From assembly GCA_000611775.1 (NCBI GenBank), contig KK106982.1:3515404-3579403 (forward strand): a DNA stretch of 64,000 bases. The letters are read 5' to 3'. The DNA is from Umbilicaria muhlenbergii (Eukaryota; Ascomycota; Lecanoromycetes; Umbilicariales; Umbilicariaceae). Both the position numbers and the translations under genes were made by a program. This document shows, one piece after another, positions 11,578 to 22,288 of this stretch; positions within the stretch are counted from its first letter, which is position 1; each line of letters begins with the position of its first letter. The notes below the pieces were generated by a model, which saw only the letters and a list, made by a program, of their open reading frames with translations, ran no database searches and had not been told where the DNA came from.

Positions 11578-13999
11578 ATGACCGCCGGATCTCTGAATTC
11601 GAATCATGTCAATTACTTGATCTGGAGGTACGTTGTCGCTGGACTGGGTTTTGTCGAATTGTCAGGTTCAATCCGGCATCAAATCGCTTCCTTCGCTAAC
11701 ACTTTCTGGCCTGCGTAAGATACCTACAGGAGTCAGGTACGTACACGAGGATTTGCAGGCCCGTCTCGAGCGTGAAGAATTAACAGCATGCAGGCCATGG
11801 CGAGGCAGCTGTTAAACTCCAGCGCGATTGGAATCCTGATCCTCAAAGTCTGCCTTTTGCGCGGCACATCAAGACTCACGCACTAGTGTCCTTGGTACAG
11901 AAAGGCCTCCAGTATCACGAGATCGAGCAGTCCTTCATCCAGGCAAGTTGCATGCTCCTGTTGTTTGTGGATGATTTCTAATTTACAACAGAACAGCAAT
12001 GGAATGTACTTCTTTGGAAACGAATCTGGTCGAGGCACTGCATCGCCAATTGGCAACGTGGACGAAGAAGGTGACGAGGTCGCTTGTGAATCGCGCGCGA
12101 CCCCACGGCCACGCAAACATGCACGAGAGATCAGCACCAACGGTCTGACCCACGATTCCGGATCACAGGCACCAGCCGCGAAGCGCAATCGACGAAGCAA
12201 CGGGATTGAAGCAACTACTGTTACGACTACTACTCAGGGCGATGGCAGCGGTAGCGGCAGCGACGCCATGGACATTGACCGCAATGGGTTCTCGCATCTG
12301 GACCCTGACCGACCGGCGAAGCCTGATGCGCCAACCGCTGAAGAAGCAGATGCAGATAAAGATGGCATTGCAGATGCTCGAGCGGCACGGGCAGAGGCTG
12401 GGGTTGAGTTTGGGAATGGGAGTGGGAATGGGAGTGGGAATGGGAGTGGGAATGGGAGTGGGAATGGGAGTGGGAATGGGAGTGGGAATGGGCGTGGGCA
12501 TGGAAATGGAAATGGAAATGGGGGCGGGAGTGGGCACGGAAGTGGCATGGACTTGGACGTGGACGTGGACGTGGATGTGGATGCGGATGCAGACGCAGAA
12601 GCAGAAGCAGAAGCAGATGCAGATGCAGATGCGGATGCGGAAGCAGCAGCAGCAGCAGAGGCCGCGACAGATGCCCCGCAGGAACAAGCGAGCCTGACCC
12701 TGACCCTGACGAATGGGCGCAGCTGGGGCGTGCAGAGCGACAAGGTGGCCAAGCTCGGGCCCGAGACAAGCGTGCTCAGCGTCGCCGACAAAACAGTCAT
12801 GCACACCCAATGGAACCCGCGCCATCCCGCCATCCTGGCAACTGGAGGCGACGCGCTATGCCGCATCTGGAACCTCGCCAAGCTTCGGTCCGCCTCATCA
12901 TCGGCATCGCCTGCAGCAGATCAGAACCCGCCGCCCTACGTCGACCTGCTCGAATCGCCCGAACACTCGCTGGTGTCGACACTCTCGTGGAGTCCTGATG
13001 GCGAACTCATCGCCGTGGCCACGCGAACAACCGACGCGGTCGAGTGGAACGGTGCCGTCACCATCCGCACCAAAACTGGAGAGGCCATAGATGAACTACC
13101 GGCGGCGCAAGATATGGTACTGGCGTTGCGGTGGAGCCCATCGGGCAAGCTTCTGCTCGGTATCACGTCCTCCGGGAATGGTGGCAGTGCCCTCATCGTA
13201 TGGGACTTGAGGACCGGACAAGCCATGCAACCGTTTGAGCTAGACAAGGTCGTTATGGATGCCGCTTGGATAGACGATCGGAAGTTCACTGGCTGCGGCC
13301 ATGGCATCATCGCTGACTGCATTATCGACGAGCAAAGCATCATTGCCCTACAGAGTCGTACGGAACCAGAAGCCGAGCAAGCATGGCTCAACATCCGCTT
13401 TGATTCGCTTACGGGCACAACGGCTCTTTCAGCCGAAGAAGCACCGATGTTGGCTGTCATTGATTCTTCGGGCCATCTTCAAACCAAGCTCGCGCACGAC
13501 GATACAATAACTGCACTTCTTTACCAACCGGTGACCAATCCCTCGTCCATTCACGACACTTCACCACGTCTCCTTGCAACTTCCTCAATCGACGGCAGTG
13601 TTCGAATCTGGGACGCCAAGAAGCCAATCACCCTCATCCACCGCCTTGATCTTGGTATATCCATCCCGGCAATGGCGATGAGCTTCACGCCTGATGGCTA
13701 CCTGGTGACAGCAGCGAATTGGAACAAAGTACTAATCTGGAACGCCGAAGAGGGCGGGACGCCGAAGGCTGTCTGGAGAGGCGAATCGAGTACCTGGCAG
13801 CCTTTTGCTGACAAGTCAGAGCAGAATGGCAGGCAGGATGAAGAGGAGTACGCTAGTCTCACTCATTCCTTGAGCTGGGATGCAGATGGAGGGAAATTGG
13901 CCTATGGGCTGGGCCATCAGGTATGTCGAAGTAATCCGTCAGACGTAGAATGGTACACTCACTTGGTGCAAGATCGCTATAATCAAGTTCCGTCGGTAG
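11578..13999 (+). CDS. LisH-WD40 corepressor subunit, TBL1/SIF2 type
   Basis: Homologue of Sif2/TBL1, a subunit of Set3C/SMRT-type histone deacetylase complexes. Five exons: 11578-11627, 11720-11736, 11794-11942, 11992-13920 and 13973-13999, giving 723 residues. Exon 2 is a 17-nt microexon. Intron 3 (11943-11991) has a GC donor, cag/gcaagt. The LisH motif ([20 protein letters not shown]) spans residues ~8-45 and is followed by [15 protein letters not shown]. Residues ~200-300 are low complexity: GNGS repeats, then DVDVDVD and [13 protein letters not shown] repeats fill ~320-720 ([47 protein letters not shown]). The C-terminus is [11 protein letters not shown], restored by the last intron, which uses an AAG acceptor. 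Start chosen at the ATG just before LisH. Confidence 0.88.
12412..12660 (+). repeat. In-frame coding minisatellites (12-mer and 6-mer)
   Basis: About seven copies of the 12-nt unit gggaatgggagt (12412-12491) encode GNGS. They are followed by degenerate gacgtg/gatgcg/gcagaa hexamers to ~12660 that encode alternating Asp/Val, Asp/Ala and Glu/Ala. They sit wholly inside exon 4 of the LisH-WD40 gene and keep frame, so length changes in either array would change only the linker between LisH and the WD40 propeller. Confidence 0.9.
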
Positions 14000-15458
14000 C
14001 ATCGCACTCAAAAACCTTTCGTATCTGCAGGAACCTGATAAGGCATGCTCCGTATTCCAGAGGATCCTTGAGGTTTCATCTTCTTCCAGCACCATATTCT
14101 CGACGGCAAAATTTTATGCTCCTTTTCTTTCAGCGCTATACCCTCCACAGAAAACTTCTAGGCTCGTCTTTGTTCACTGCTACCACACGTCACACGGTTG
14201 GATCGTCATCATGCATTGGGTAAGGCCAGTTGTGTACAGTGTTCTCTTTATTCGGAGCCAAGGTGGACTGGATGATAAGGAGGAATGGGATCTGCGGCGC
14301 TTCTAAGCTACCATCTATGTCGGCTCCTGGTGGATGTTTTGACTTTTTCTGTCCTGCGTGGTAATACGATCTGTGGATTATTCCGGGTGTAAGACTACGA
14401 TTACGAATCCAGGACGTGTACGAAAGATGAAAGTTTTCCAATTCATCTCGATCAGGGTGATTTCTCCGCCAGATCGAGGTTCGGGAACACTGATTGCTTG
14501 ACTTCCGTACTCGTGATACATCTTTACAAATTTACAACTAGAACACCAGGTTTCGAATAAAATCTCTGCGGAGAGCCTCAGCGCATCCAGGATGTTTAAC
14601 TTCGGCAAGCCCGCAGAAGGAAGCTACCCCATCTTCGACACTGGCTGTTCTTCTCCGTGAGCTTGATTGATTCTAATCGGTAATACGTTCCTCGGAAACC
14701 TTTCCCAATACATCTTGGTTAATTCAATGCGAGCTATAAGCGTTACTTTAGGGAGAACGGTGCCATTGCTCGAACATCACATAAAACCGGAGACAAAAGG
14801 TGTTCAAGCGGCCGAGGATTAGTGTACGACGAAATTTGGCCATCCCTTATGATGGATTTGAATGCTCGGTTTTTGGGTGTCCGGGGGCCCGTCGATAAAT
14901 TTCAATTTGAGCCCAGGTCGTTAAAAAATTGCATAAGGAAGATGGCCGAAACCCAGTCACATGGATAGGAGCCTGCAGTGTGTACGAAACATAGAGGAGG
15001 CAGAATGAGGAATGAGTTTTTGAATAACCTCTTCCACCCTTTGGCTCCGTGGCTGGTCATGGTGATTGGAATGTGTCCATGGTGAGTGCGTTGGAGGAGC
15101 GGCCATGGAAAGTGGAGGTCAGACACTACGGGAGGCCAGGGACCGGAGAGGGTGGTTTGGAAAGTGGAAAGGAGGGAGTTACATGTGGCGAACATGGACG
15201 GGAATGAGGGAGAGGTCGTGGCTAAGCACGGAAGTGGCAATCTTTGTACCCCGAACATTCACTGATGAGGAACGAGCGAGGCGGAGGTCGACCGCTAGGA
15301 AGGACGACAAAGCACACCATCTTCATCCCTCGAAGCCCATCCACGACCTCTTGATTACCAACGTCGAATCATCCACACGTCCACATGCCACCGGCAACTT
15401 TCCCACACCACGCAACCCCCGCTCATCACAACCCCCTTCCTCTCCACCCCCCTCACAG
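14000..15458. other. Intergenic, no supported gene
   Basis: 3' flanks of the convergent LisH-WD40 gene and the small disordered-protein gene. Frames of 60-120 codons occur on both strands but show no family signature. No repeat of note. Confidence 0.5.
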
Positions 15459-15862
15459 TCACAAAAACTTATTCACCTCCCCATCCACATCCCGATTAAT
15501 AACCCTATCCGCCACCCCCGGAATCCCCTCTTCGCTGGCAGCCGTATCGACAGCTACCCCCTCACCCTCACCATCAGCCCTCGCGCCAAAAGCCAGCCGT
15601 ATACAGTCAAAATGGTAGATCCTGTACCATACGTACCTTGATTGATGTAGTTATCTGCCGTACTTTCCATTCCGCCTGTCCCGGCCCCAGCACCAGCCCC
15701 AGATTGCTGCGTCGAAGCGCGGTCGTCGTTCAGCATCCCGCTGCTGTTATTGTTGTTGTCAGAGCGCTGCATCTCATCGCCGCCTTGCTGCTGGTTGGTG
15801 TTGTTGTTGTCGCCAACGAATTCGCCGACGCCGCGCTCCATTTCCTGCGTGAAGTCGGACAT
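15459..15862 (-). CDS. Small disordered protein, unknown function
   Basis: Two exons, 15637-15862 and 15459-15553, with an 83-bp intron (gtacgt...gggtag), encoding 106 residues. The first half is Asn/Gln/Gly-rich and looks disordered (FVGDNNNTNQQQGG, SDNNNNSSG, SGAGAGAGTGG). The C-terminal 35 residues are regular and probably helical: DNYINQAVDTAASEEGIPG then VADRVINRDVDGEVNKFL. The splice is supported because it replaces a Gly/Arg run-on by this ordered tail ending in TGA. I do not recognise a named family. The composition resembles small stress-type or hydrophilin-like fungal proteins, but that is only inference. Confidence 0.68.
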
Positions 15863-16965
15863 GGCTGTTCTATGGGGGAGGGTGTCCTGGGTCAGGGTGA
15901 TGGTCGAAGTGGGTTGTCTGGGGTACGGTGGGGTGATGATGGGGTGATGGTGGGGTTTGGGAAGGGTGTAGGTTATCTTATCAGGGTGGGCTGGTCGTGG
16001 GGGGTGGGGCGAGGCGGGGTAATAACATGCGAGGCTGGGGAATGGGTCGGGAGAGTCTGTCAAATGTTTTCCGTGTTGATGATTGGATTGCGAGCTGGCT
16101 GGACGGCACTGGAGATCTTGCACGCATAAGGTCTGTACAGTCATTGGGCGCATGGTCGCGAACAGTGTCCTTTTCTCAACTGCAAGAGCTTCTGATTTGC
16201 TGTTTCATAGGCACGAAAATCTCGCCCCATTGCAGCGGGTTTCAACCGCTGATGGCTGGGAACGTTTGGCGCATGGTGAGTGTCCGCTGAACCATGGTTC
16301 TTGCTGTGGAACCTCGGATTAGATGCTTGTTTTCCGATCTGCTCTGCTAAGCTTTTGCCAAGTTGGGGGGCCAAGAGCGGGGGGGCCAAGAGCGAGGAAG
16401 CCGAGACATGGGCCATCCAATATTGACTGACCACTGGAGTGCTCTCGGGAGGCAGCAAAAGCTGACACGCATATCGATGCCGCCACTTTAATACCTCTCC
16501 ATGCAGTCCATCCATCCAGCCATCCATCCATCCATCCATCCGCCCCTCCTCCTGTTACTCCCACTTCTCGTTCGTATCCCGCGCGACGGCGATCTTAGTT
16601 CCTCCTACCATGCCGATCTCGCCAACAGGCAGCCAACCCTAAAATGATTAACCCTCAATCAATTTTGGCCACGAAGATAGGCCTAACATCAAAGGCTGGA
16701 GTCGTCCCTGGAGGATCCTTCTCGACATGATGCAAGGCATCCCATCAGAAGGTGAAACCAAAGAGGGTTGTGTGGTGGAACCGTTGTTCCTCATATCCGG
16801 AGTGTCTCTCGTTTTAGATATCACCTTCTCCGGATGGTCTTCACAGTTGATTCCCATTCAATATCGCTGACTCTGGTGTGAGGTTCGACTCGGCTGGATT
16901 CATGTTTCGCGACAATTGCTGCCCTGCTAATCGATGATTGACTCGTCATGAGACAGTCCATGTCC
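15863..16965. other. Intergenic with ATCC tetramer array
   Basis: Upstream of the small disordered-protein gene and downstream of SEC6. The only structure seen is a catc/atcc tetramer stretch near 16506-16542 and a duplicated ccaagagcgggggggcc-like unit at 16370-16400. No supported ORF. Confidence 0.5.
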
Positions 16966-19212
16966 TCACTTCACCTTTCCCATGATGGTTTCCGGTCCTC
17001 TTTCCACGTAAACTTCCGCAGCCTTCGCCTTAACGCTGGCCAACATCCCTCTATCATAGTCGTCCCTAGCTCTCAGCACACTCTCCACCCAAATAGTCTG
17101 CACATCCCAATACTCCCTCTTAAAGACTTCATAGATACCAGCCACTGCGCTCTTATCGGCTTCCAGCATCTGCACTAGATAATTCACAACCCGCCATTTT
17201 TGTTTGATGGTGACGAAATCGGGGAATTTCTGGAAAAAGGCAAAAGCTGTGAGGAGGTCGTCTTTGAATTTATCGTTGAAGGGCTCGGAGCGCCGGAACT
17301 TTGCACCTTTGTTACGCACGGAGGAGAGGTAGCGCACGAGAAGCTCGTCGGCCAGTTCCTCGACGAAAATGTCAAGCATGCTGTGATGGAGGACGTCGGA
17401 GTAGTCACCAATGTAATCCTCGAAAGTTGATGTGATGCGTTTCATACCATACTCAGTGTACCACTTGGGGGTAAAGAATTCCGACATCGTGCTGCGAAAA
17501 TCGACAGTGAAAATAAGGGAGACGAAAGTAGTAATGCAGTGGGTACCAAGATCAACGTAGCCGTCGCGAAGAGCATCAAGCTCAGTATTTGCGTGCATCA
17601 TGTACTTGGGTGTGACAAGTGATTCGAAATCACGCTTGAAGCGTGTGAGGTAGCCCAGCTGGCCTGCGTCTTCGTTGTCGTCGATACAGGCGATCTGATC
17701 GTTGGCAAGAGCCACTAGCCAATCTTGAAGAATCTGAAGCCCTTCTTGCTCGTTCGACGGGTTCTTGTACTTTGCGGACTCATCGTCTATCATCTTCTGC
17801 CACGCTATCTGTCTCGACCTCAGGGCGCGGAACATGGCATCGAGGACACCCTCGGTCACATCGGTTCGGTCGGAGTTACCGGCCACCAGTGTCTGTTCTC
17901 TCAACATCCGCCACATATCGCCCAATGTCTTTGTACGGAAATATCCATGTTCGTCATTGTCAAGTGTATCTGGCCTGCGCTCCGTGAAAGACTTTTTGTC
18001 CGTAGCGAACATACGATCCATCCACTCATCGACAGATTTCACTATCAGTTGTCGCCATTCCCTAACAAGTTCACCCTCTCTATCATCAAGAAGCTGCGGT
18101 TGCAAGTCTGTAGGTTTCCAACCAAGCTTGTCCATCTTTGCGTAGTACTTCTCACTCCAATGAATAATGCTCAGCACATGCGCCGGACTTAGATTCGGAT
18201 CATCGACGAGCTTGATAAGCCAGTCGTGCATGAGCTTATGGTAAATGGCCGAATATGTTTTATAGATCTTCCATTTCTTCGGCATCAAGTTCGCCATGCC
18301 GACCTTCACAACGTAAAGATCGTTGAAATACCATTTCAAGACTTTGTCTAACTTATCCGGATCCTCAAGAAACATTTGCTTGGCGCCGTCGAATTGCTGT
18401 TGGCAATATAACTCAATGGCCGCGAGGAACTTTTCCTTGTAGCCCCGAAGTTGCTTTGGTCCGGCGTTGATTGATTTGAACCTAGAAGCTAATTCCCTAT
18501 ATTCCCTCTGCGCATCCTGCAACGCCTTCACCTTTCTGTCATTCTTTTCCTCCTCTTCGACAATCAGGGCCAGCCGCACTACCAACCCCCTGTTATCGGC
18601 TTGGACCAATGGTACCAGGTTCATGCACGCAGTGCCAACATGGTCATCGAACCAGTCAATCACATCGTCCAGCCTTGTAAAGTAGTCCTGAAGGGTTCCT
18701 TCTAATGACGTGTCTGAAGCTCTCTTGATCTGATCCATCGCGGCATCTCGAATATCCCGTAGTTGCGTGAGACCGTAATGTATGTGCAGTAGATTCGGCT
18801 GGTTCTCCAGGTCGGCGTCGTCTTCTCTTAACAGATTTTCCAAATCCGTCAGTCTATCATTGAAAGTGTCGATATTCGTCTTCATGACTTCGACTTGCGC
18901 GAAATTGCGATGTATTTGGGACACAAGGTTGATGTTGGGGAAATCGCGGATCATATTCTGGGCTTCGGCGCAGAGCTTGTCAATCTTCATCATCTCCTCC
19001 TTGATCTGATTGACCGTTCTCTGCCCATCGCCAATAGAGCCCATTCCAGATTGCGTGACTTCCAACTGCTCCTGAAGACCGCTCTTGAGTTGGCCATCTA
19101 TAGCAGCCTTCTTTCTAGTGAACTCGGACTTCAACACAGGTATTTTGTCAAGGTCCTCGGGATGCCGAAGAAGATCCGCAAGCTGGACCGCGACGCCATC
19201 GGCGTCAGCCAT
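16966..19212 (-). CDS. SEC6: Exocyst complex subunit Sec6
   Basis: Sec6 is a core subunit of the octameric exocyst that tethers post-Golgi vesicles at growth sites before SNARE-mediated fusion. One uninterrupted frame of 748 residues, matching the family length. The N-terminal ~150 residues are coiled-coil-like (KSEFTRKKAAIDGQLKSGLQ, NFAQVEVMKTNIDTFNDRL). The C-terminal CorEx-type helical bundle contains LMPKKWKIYKTYSAIYHKLM, HDWLIKLVDDPNLSPAHVLS and FTPKWYTEYGMKRITSTFED. The start MADADGVAVQLADLLRHPED is the first ATG and fits filamentous-fungal Sec6. The gene starts 308 bp from the divergent uL30m gene and probably shares its promoter region. Confidence 0.95.
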   Translation of the reverse strand: MADADGVAVQLADLLRHPEDLDKIPVLKSEFTRKKAAIDGQLKSGLQEQLEVTQSGMGSIGDGQRTVNQIKEEMMKIDKLCAEAQNMIRDFPNINLVSQIHRNFAQVEVMKTNIDTFNDRLTDLENLLREDDADLENQPNLLHIHYGLTQLRDIRDAAMDQIKRASDTSLEGTLQDYFTRLDDVIDWFDDHVGTACMNLVPLVQADNRGLVVRLALIVEEEEKNDRKVKALQDAQREYRELASRFKSINAGPKQLRGYKEKFLAAIELYCQQQFDGAKQMFLEDPDKLDKVLKWYFNDLYVVKVGMANLMPKKWKIYKTYSAIYHKLMHDWLIKLVDDPNLSPAHVLSIIHWSEKYYAKMDKLGWKPTDLQPQLLDDREGELVREWRQLIVKSVDEWMDRMFATDKKSFTERRPDTLDNDEHGYFRTKTLGDMWRMLREQTLVAGNSDRTDVTEGVLDAMFRALRSRQIAWQKMIDDESAKYKNPSNEQEGLQILQDWLVALANDQIACIDDNEDAGQLGYLTRFKRDFESLVTPKYMMHANTELDALRDGYVDLGTHCITTFVSLIFTVDFRSTMSEFFTPKWYTEYGMKRITSTFEDYIGDYSDVLHHSMLDIFVEELADELLVRYLSSVRNKGAKFRRSEPFNDKFKDDLLTAFAFFQKFPDFVTIKQKWRVVNYLVQMLEADKSAVAGIYEVFKREYWDVQTIWVESVLRARDDYDRGMLASVKAKAAEVYVERGPETIMGKVK

Positions 19213-19520
19213 CTTTAATATATGTAAATTGGTTTATCGTGACATCTTTTGGCAATTCCTGGGAGCCTCCAGTTGGGCTCAAGCTACGAGAGCTACGGAA
19301 AGCTTCCGCGCGGCTAATCTTTGTTCCCTTCCGGCCCTGCCAACGACAATGTACCTTTCAAACTCGCACCGTTGGTGATTCTCCAGCGCCAGAGATTGTG
19401 AGCCACTGAACCGAAGGTATGCCCGATTGATCAATATGTCTGCGCACCAATCTGACACTACAGTAGACAACATCCAAGCAACTTCCTCCTCCTCGCATTC
19501 ACCTCTTGTGCTGCTCGAGA
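19213..19520. promoter_or_regulatory. Short bidirectional promoter region SEC6 / uL30m
   Basis: Only 308 bp separate the two divergent start codons, so the promoters must lie within or overlap here. I could not single out a TATA box or a named factor site. The call rests on gene arrangement. Confidence 0.5.
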
Positions 19521-19781
19521 ATGGCCTACTTCAAAATAACACTTATCCGCTCGTCGATAGGACTGCCCCAGAAGACTCAGGGTGTACTCGCAGCTCTTGG
19601 ACTTCGCAAGCGCATGCGGACGGTTTTTCATCCCGTACATCCACAAGTGGCTGGTCAGATCATGAAAGTCAAGGAGCTGGTGGCTGTGTCGGAAGTGGAG
19701 CAGGCGTTGACGAAAGGAGAGTTGAAGGACACCAGGAGACCAGATCCAGGGTACTATGTTGAGAAGGCGGTGGAAAGATAG
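19521..19781 (+). CDS. MRPL33: Mitochondrial large-subunit ribosomal protein uL30m
   Basis: Component of the mitochondrial 54S large subunit. The frame codes 86 residues, the length of yeast Mrpl33. The uL30 fold is recognisable from [20 protein letters not shown], then [17 protein letters not shown] and [17 protein letters not shown]. The basic loop [11 protein letters not shown] is the usual RNA-contact segment. An upstream in-frame codon (19506) would add CCSR before MAYFK; the internal ATG is the family start. No intron and no obvious cleavable presequence, as in the yeast protein. Confidence 0.93.
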   Translation: MAYFKITLIRSSIGLPQKTQGVLAALGLRKRMRTVFHPVHPQVAGQIMKVKELVAVSEVEQALTKGELKDTRRPDPGYYVEKAVER

Positions 19782-20601
19782 ATGAAGAAGGGGTCCGAAG
19801 TGTTGCGTCTACACGTTTCGGAGGGGAGGTGCATTGAGAAGAGGAGCTTCATTTCGAGTGGTCTTCGCGCGCTGAACATTGCATGGAATTGGCGCACTTG
19901 GCAGCATTGAAGGGGCGTTTGTATGGGGGCACGCTACTGGCGCATTGGAGGCAAATCCTGAAAGGGAGCACTGAGGTACATAGCTGTAGGGCAAGTTGAT
20001 CCGTTACGGGTAGAACTCGTGAAGTGTCCTTCATCTTCTCAAGAGCATATTACAGCAAGGGTGCTCCCGCTAGTCTCGCGTATATTTGATGTTACCTGAG
20101 TTCGAATATCAATCCTCATCTCTACGAGGCAACAGGCGCACCTTAAAATAAATGGCAGTTCACAACGGGGAGGCCGCCCGACATCTCGAGCTGCACAGAC
20201 GGTATCAGAGCCCACTGAGCTTTTACACCTGCAGTGTTGGTTCACTTCATAAAAAGGTACTTTTTTGTTATCGACTTGCTGGTGGGAATCCCCTCATACT
20301 TCTCAGTTAAGACTGCCACTGATTTTGATTGTACGCCTGGCAGCAGCCCACACCATGCTTAAGAACACATTATAAAACGTAGGGTTCGGGGAATGTTGCG
20401 ATCTTTGCGGGCTGATTTCCGACGATTTCGGTATATCGCACTCGAATATGGTCTGACTGCTATGAGTGACACAGCCAGTAAGATACCAGTAGCAAATTGA
20501 TTGACTACATGAATTGAGCAGACCGCATTGTTATGCTTACACTAAATCTGCTTCGGCTAGGCAGTCTCGCCATAAGGAAACCAGCTTCGTGCATCAAATG
20601 T
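19782..20601. other. Intergenic, contains MITE copy 1
   Basis: 3' flanks of the convergent uL30m and SGNH-like genes. The only structure found is the inverted-repeat element at 20131-20343, listed separately. No supported ORF. Confidence 0.55.
20131..20343. mobile_element. MITE-like element, copy 1
   Basis: Short element bounded by imperfect inverted arms. The left arm begins caggcgcacc and runs through aataaatggcagttcac. The right arm contains gactgccactgatttt and ends gtacgcctggcag. Read in reverse complement, the right arm (caggcgtac...aatcagtggcagt) matches the left arm and the arms of copies at 38917 and 41838. About 213 bp long with no coding capacity, so non-autonomous if mobile. No target-site duplication could be defined by eye. 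Confidence 0.6.
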
Positions 20602-21889
20602 TTACGTAGAGTCCACCCTCGACAGCCAATTGACGATCTGATCACAGGGATTCGTTAGCAGATTCTGGACCTGAGACAGTGCTGAAGGAGTCAGATTTAC
20701 CATCATCGCCTGCACGAGCGCAACCTTCTGTCCATAGCTACTACCATCCCAACTCGCCGCTTGTAACGTAAGATTATACATTCCCAACGCGTCCAGGTCT
20801 CGCGCCTTGGCCTCCTTCAATTGTTCCGTGGTGTAGTGCCAAAGAGCGTTATTGCCTTGACTGAGTATCTGACCCGGCGGTTTCAGATGTCCAGCGGCAT
20901 TCGGACCAACCCATAAGAAAGGCATATTTCGCTGGGAAGCATCTGCTAACGCGAGCCATTCGTCCATTGAAGCGGTTGCGGCTGGCCACGATAACGACGT
21001 AGACAGAGAGACCGAGAGGATCACGGGAATCGGCTTGTAAGAGTCAGGGTCTCTGGAGATTATAGAAGTGAAGGTCGTATGCAAAGAATCTGGTGCAGGC
21101 GAGCCACTTATTGGCAATAAGACGTGAGGTGTGCCTGGAAAGTATTAGACAGAAACTCTTCATTTCAACGGAATGTAGAGAGACGGCCACGGTCGCAGTG
21201 ATAAGGACTTCTATGGCCACTACCACCATCGTTATCTATGACTTCCTGACTGTGAAGCACTGCATATTTAAAGCACTCCTGCTTTATGAATTGGTTGTCA
21301 CATCGACAAATAGACCGCTCGCTCTCCTTCATCTCCCACTGTTTAAGACCGCCCATGCCGATGTTCTCTCGAAGGAGCATGTTGAAAGCGGCATAAATGT
21401 GCTGCAGCATACTGTCGCCAATAAAGACGACTGTGTCGAACCGGTCAAGAATCATGCAAATCTCGGCAGTCGAGTACCAACGATAATGACAATTGGCTGG
21501 AAAGAAAGGGGCATCAAAGCCATGGCGTCCGCCACCGCTCATTCCTTCGAGGAGAGTAGCACGGTTCGGGCAGTAAGGATAACCTTTGCGATCGTGCTCG
21601 TGTCGAGCTGGCGGGATGTACAGGTCTGTGGATAAAATACCACAGTCCTGATGACCTTCGAAGTGTGCGAAGTAGCTGCGCGGAACATCGTCAGCTTTGC
21701 TCCAACAGGTTCGAAGGGTTCCTCCTACTCTTCCACATGGTCAGGCGAAAGCGGGATTCTGTCAACTTGTTTGGGAGATCGTGAAGATGAAGGATAGATA
21801 AGCCATAGTAGGATAGCAACGAAGACGGCGGCAATTATCGCCGTGCGTTTGTAACCGCTGATCCGTGAGGTTTGGGGTCTGCGGGGCAT
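20602..21889 (-). CDS. Type II membrane protein with SGNH/GDS-like luminal domain
   Basis: Three exons, 21729-21889, 21191-21675 and 20602-21134, with introns of 53 and 56 bp (gtagga...gcgcag and gtggcc...ttccag), encoding 392 residues. A short basic N-terminus (MPRRPQTSRISGYKR) is followed by one membrane segment (TAIIAAVFVAILLWLIY). This predicts a Golgi/ER type II protein with a luminal catalytic-type domain. FDTVVFIGDSMLQHIYAAFN near residue 138 is a GDS nucleophile-elbow motif as in SGNH hydrolases and PC-esterase/TBL-type proteins. Cysteines are frequent nearby (CRCDNQF, CPNRATL). Function is unassigned; an O-acyl esterase or transferase acting on glycans is possible. The second donor is less certain: two upstream GTs also keep the frame. 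Confidence 0.7.
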
Positions 21890-22288
21890 TTTGTTGCGTG
21901 GACTCTCGATGCCCTGAACGTACAGGGGGGTTTGAGGTATTAAAGCGATCCGTGGGAAAGGATAGGCCATCGCAGCGATCAGGTGTGGAGCGCAATGCGT
22001 GATGCGTCTGCTGTTAGCTAACACCTCGTTTACACGTCAACAACAATGAGATGAGATGAGATGAGATGAGATGAGATGAGATGAGATGAGATGAGATGAG
22101 ATGAGATGAGATGAGATCAGATCAGATCTTGGTGCAAGAGGCATGTTGTCGGTCACGCTTTCTGTTCGGGGAGCTTGCCGCATTTTAGGGCAAGCTCGAA
22201 GATTGCACCTACTATTTACTACGAGAAAGCAGAATGATTTGCAAGATTCCACATACACACCACTTGCTGACATGGACAAAATACTCAC
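21890..22288. other. Spacer with ATGAG satellite
   Basis: Upstream of the SGNH-like gene. Dominated by the pentamer array at 22046-22127. Open frames through the array are artefacts of its period. Confidence 0.5.
22046..22127. repeat. ATGAG pentanucleotide array
   Basis: About 14 perfect atgag units (22046-22115), then two to three atcag variants. The pentamer gives a repeating SSHLI peptide in one minus-strand frame, which explains a long but meaningless ORF extension there. Confidence 0.95.

Noticed and set aside
12163-12881. Three long overlapping antisense frames on the minus strand
   Set aside because: They are shadows of the 12-mer and 6-mer coding arrays of the LisH-WD40 gene; periodic sequence keeps every frame open.
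22037-22288. Extension of the orphan exon through the ATGAG array
   Set aside because: A good gtgagt donor precedes it and the extension becomes a repeated SSHLI peptide.
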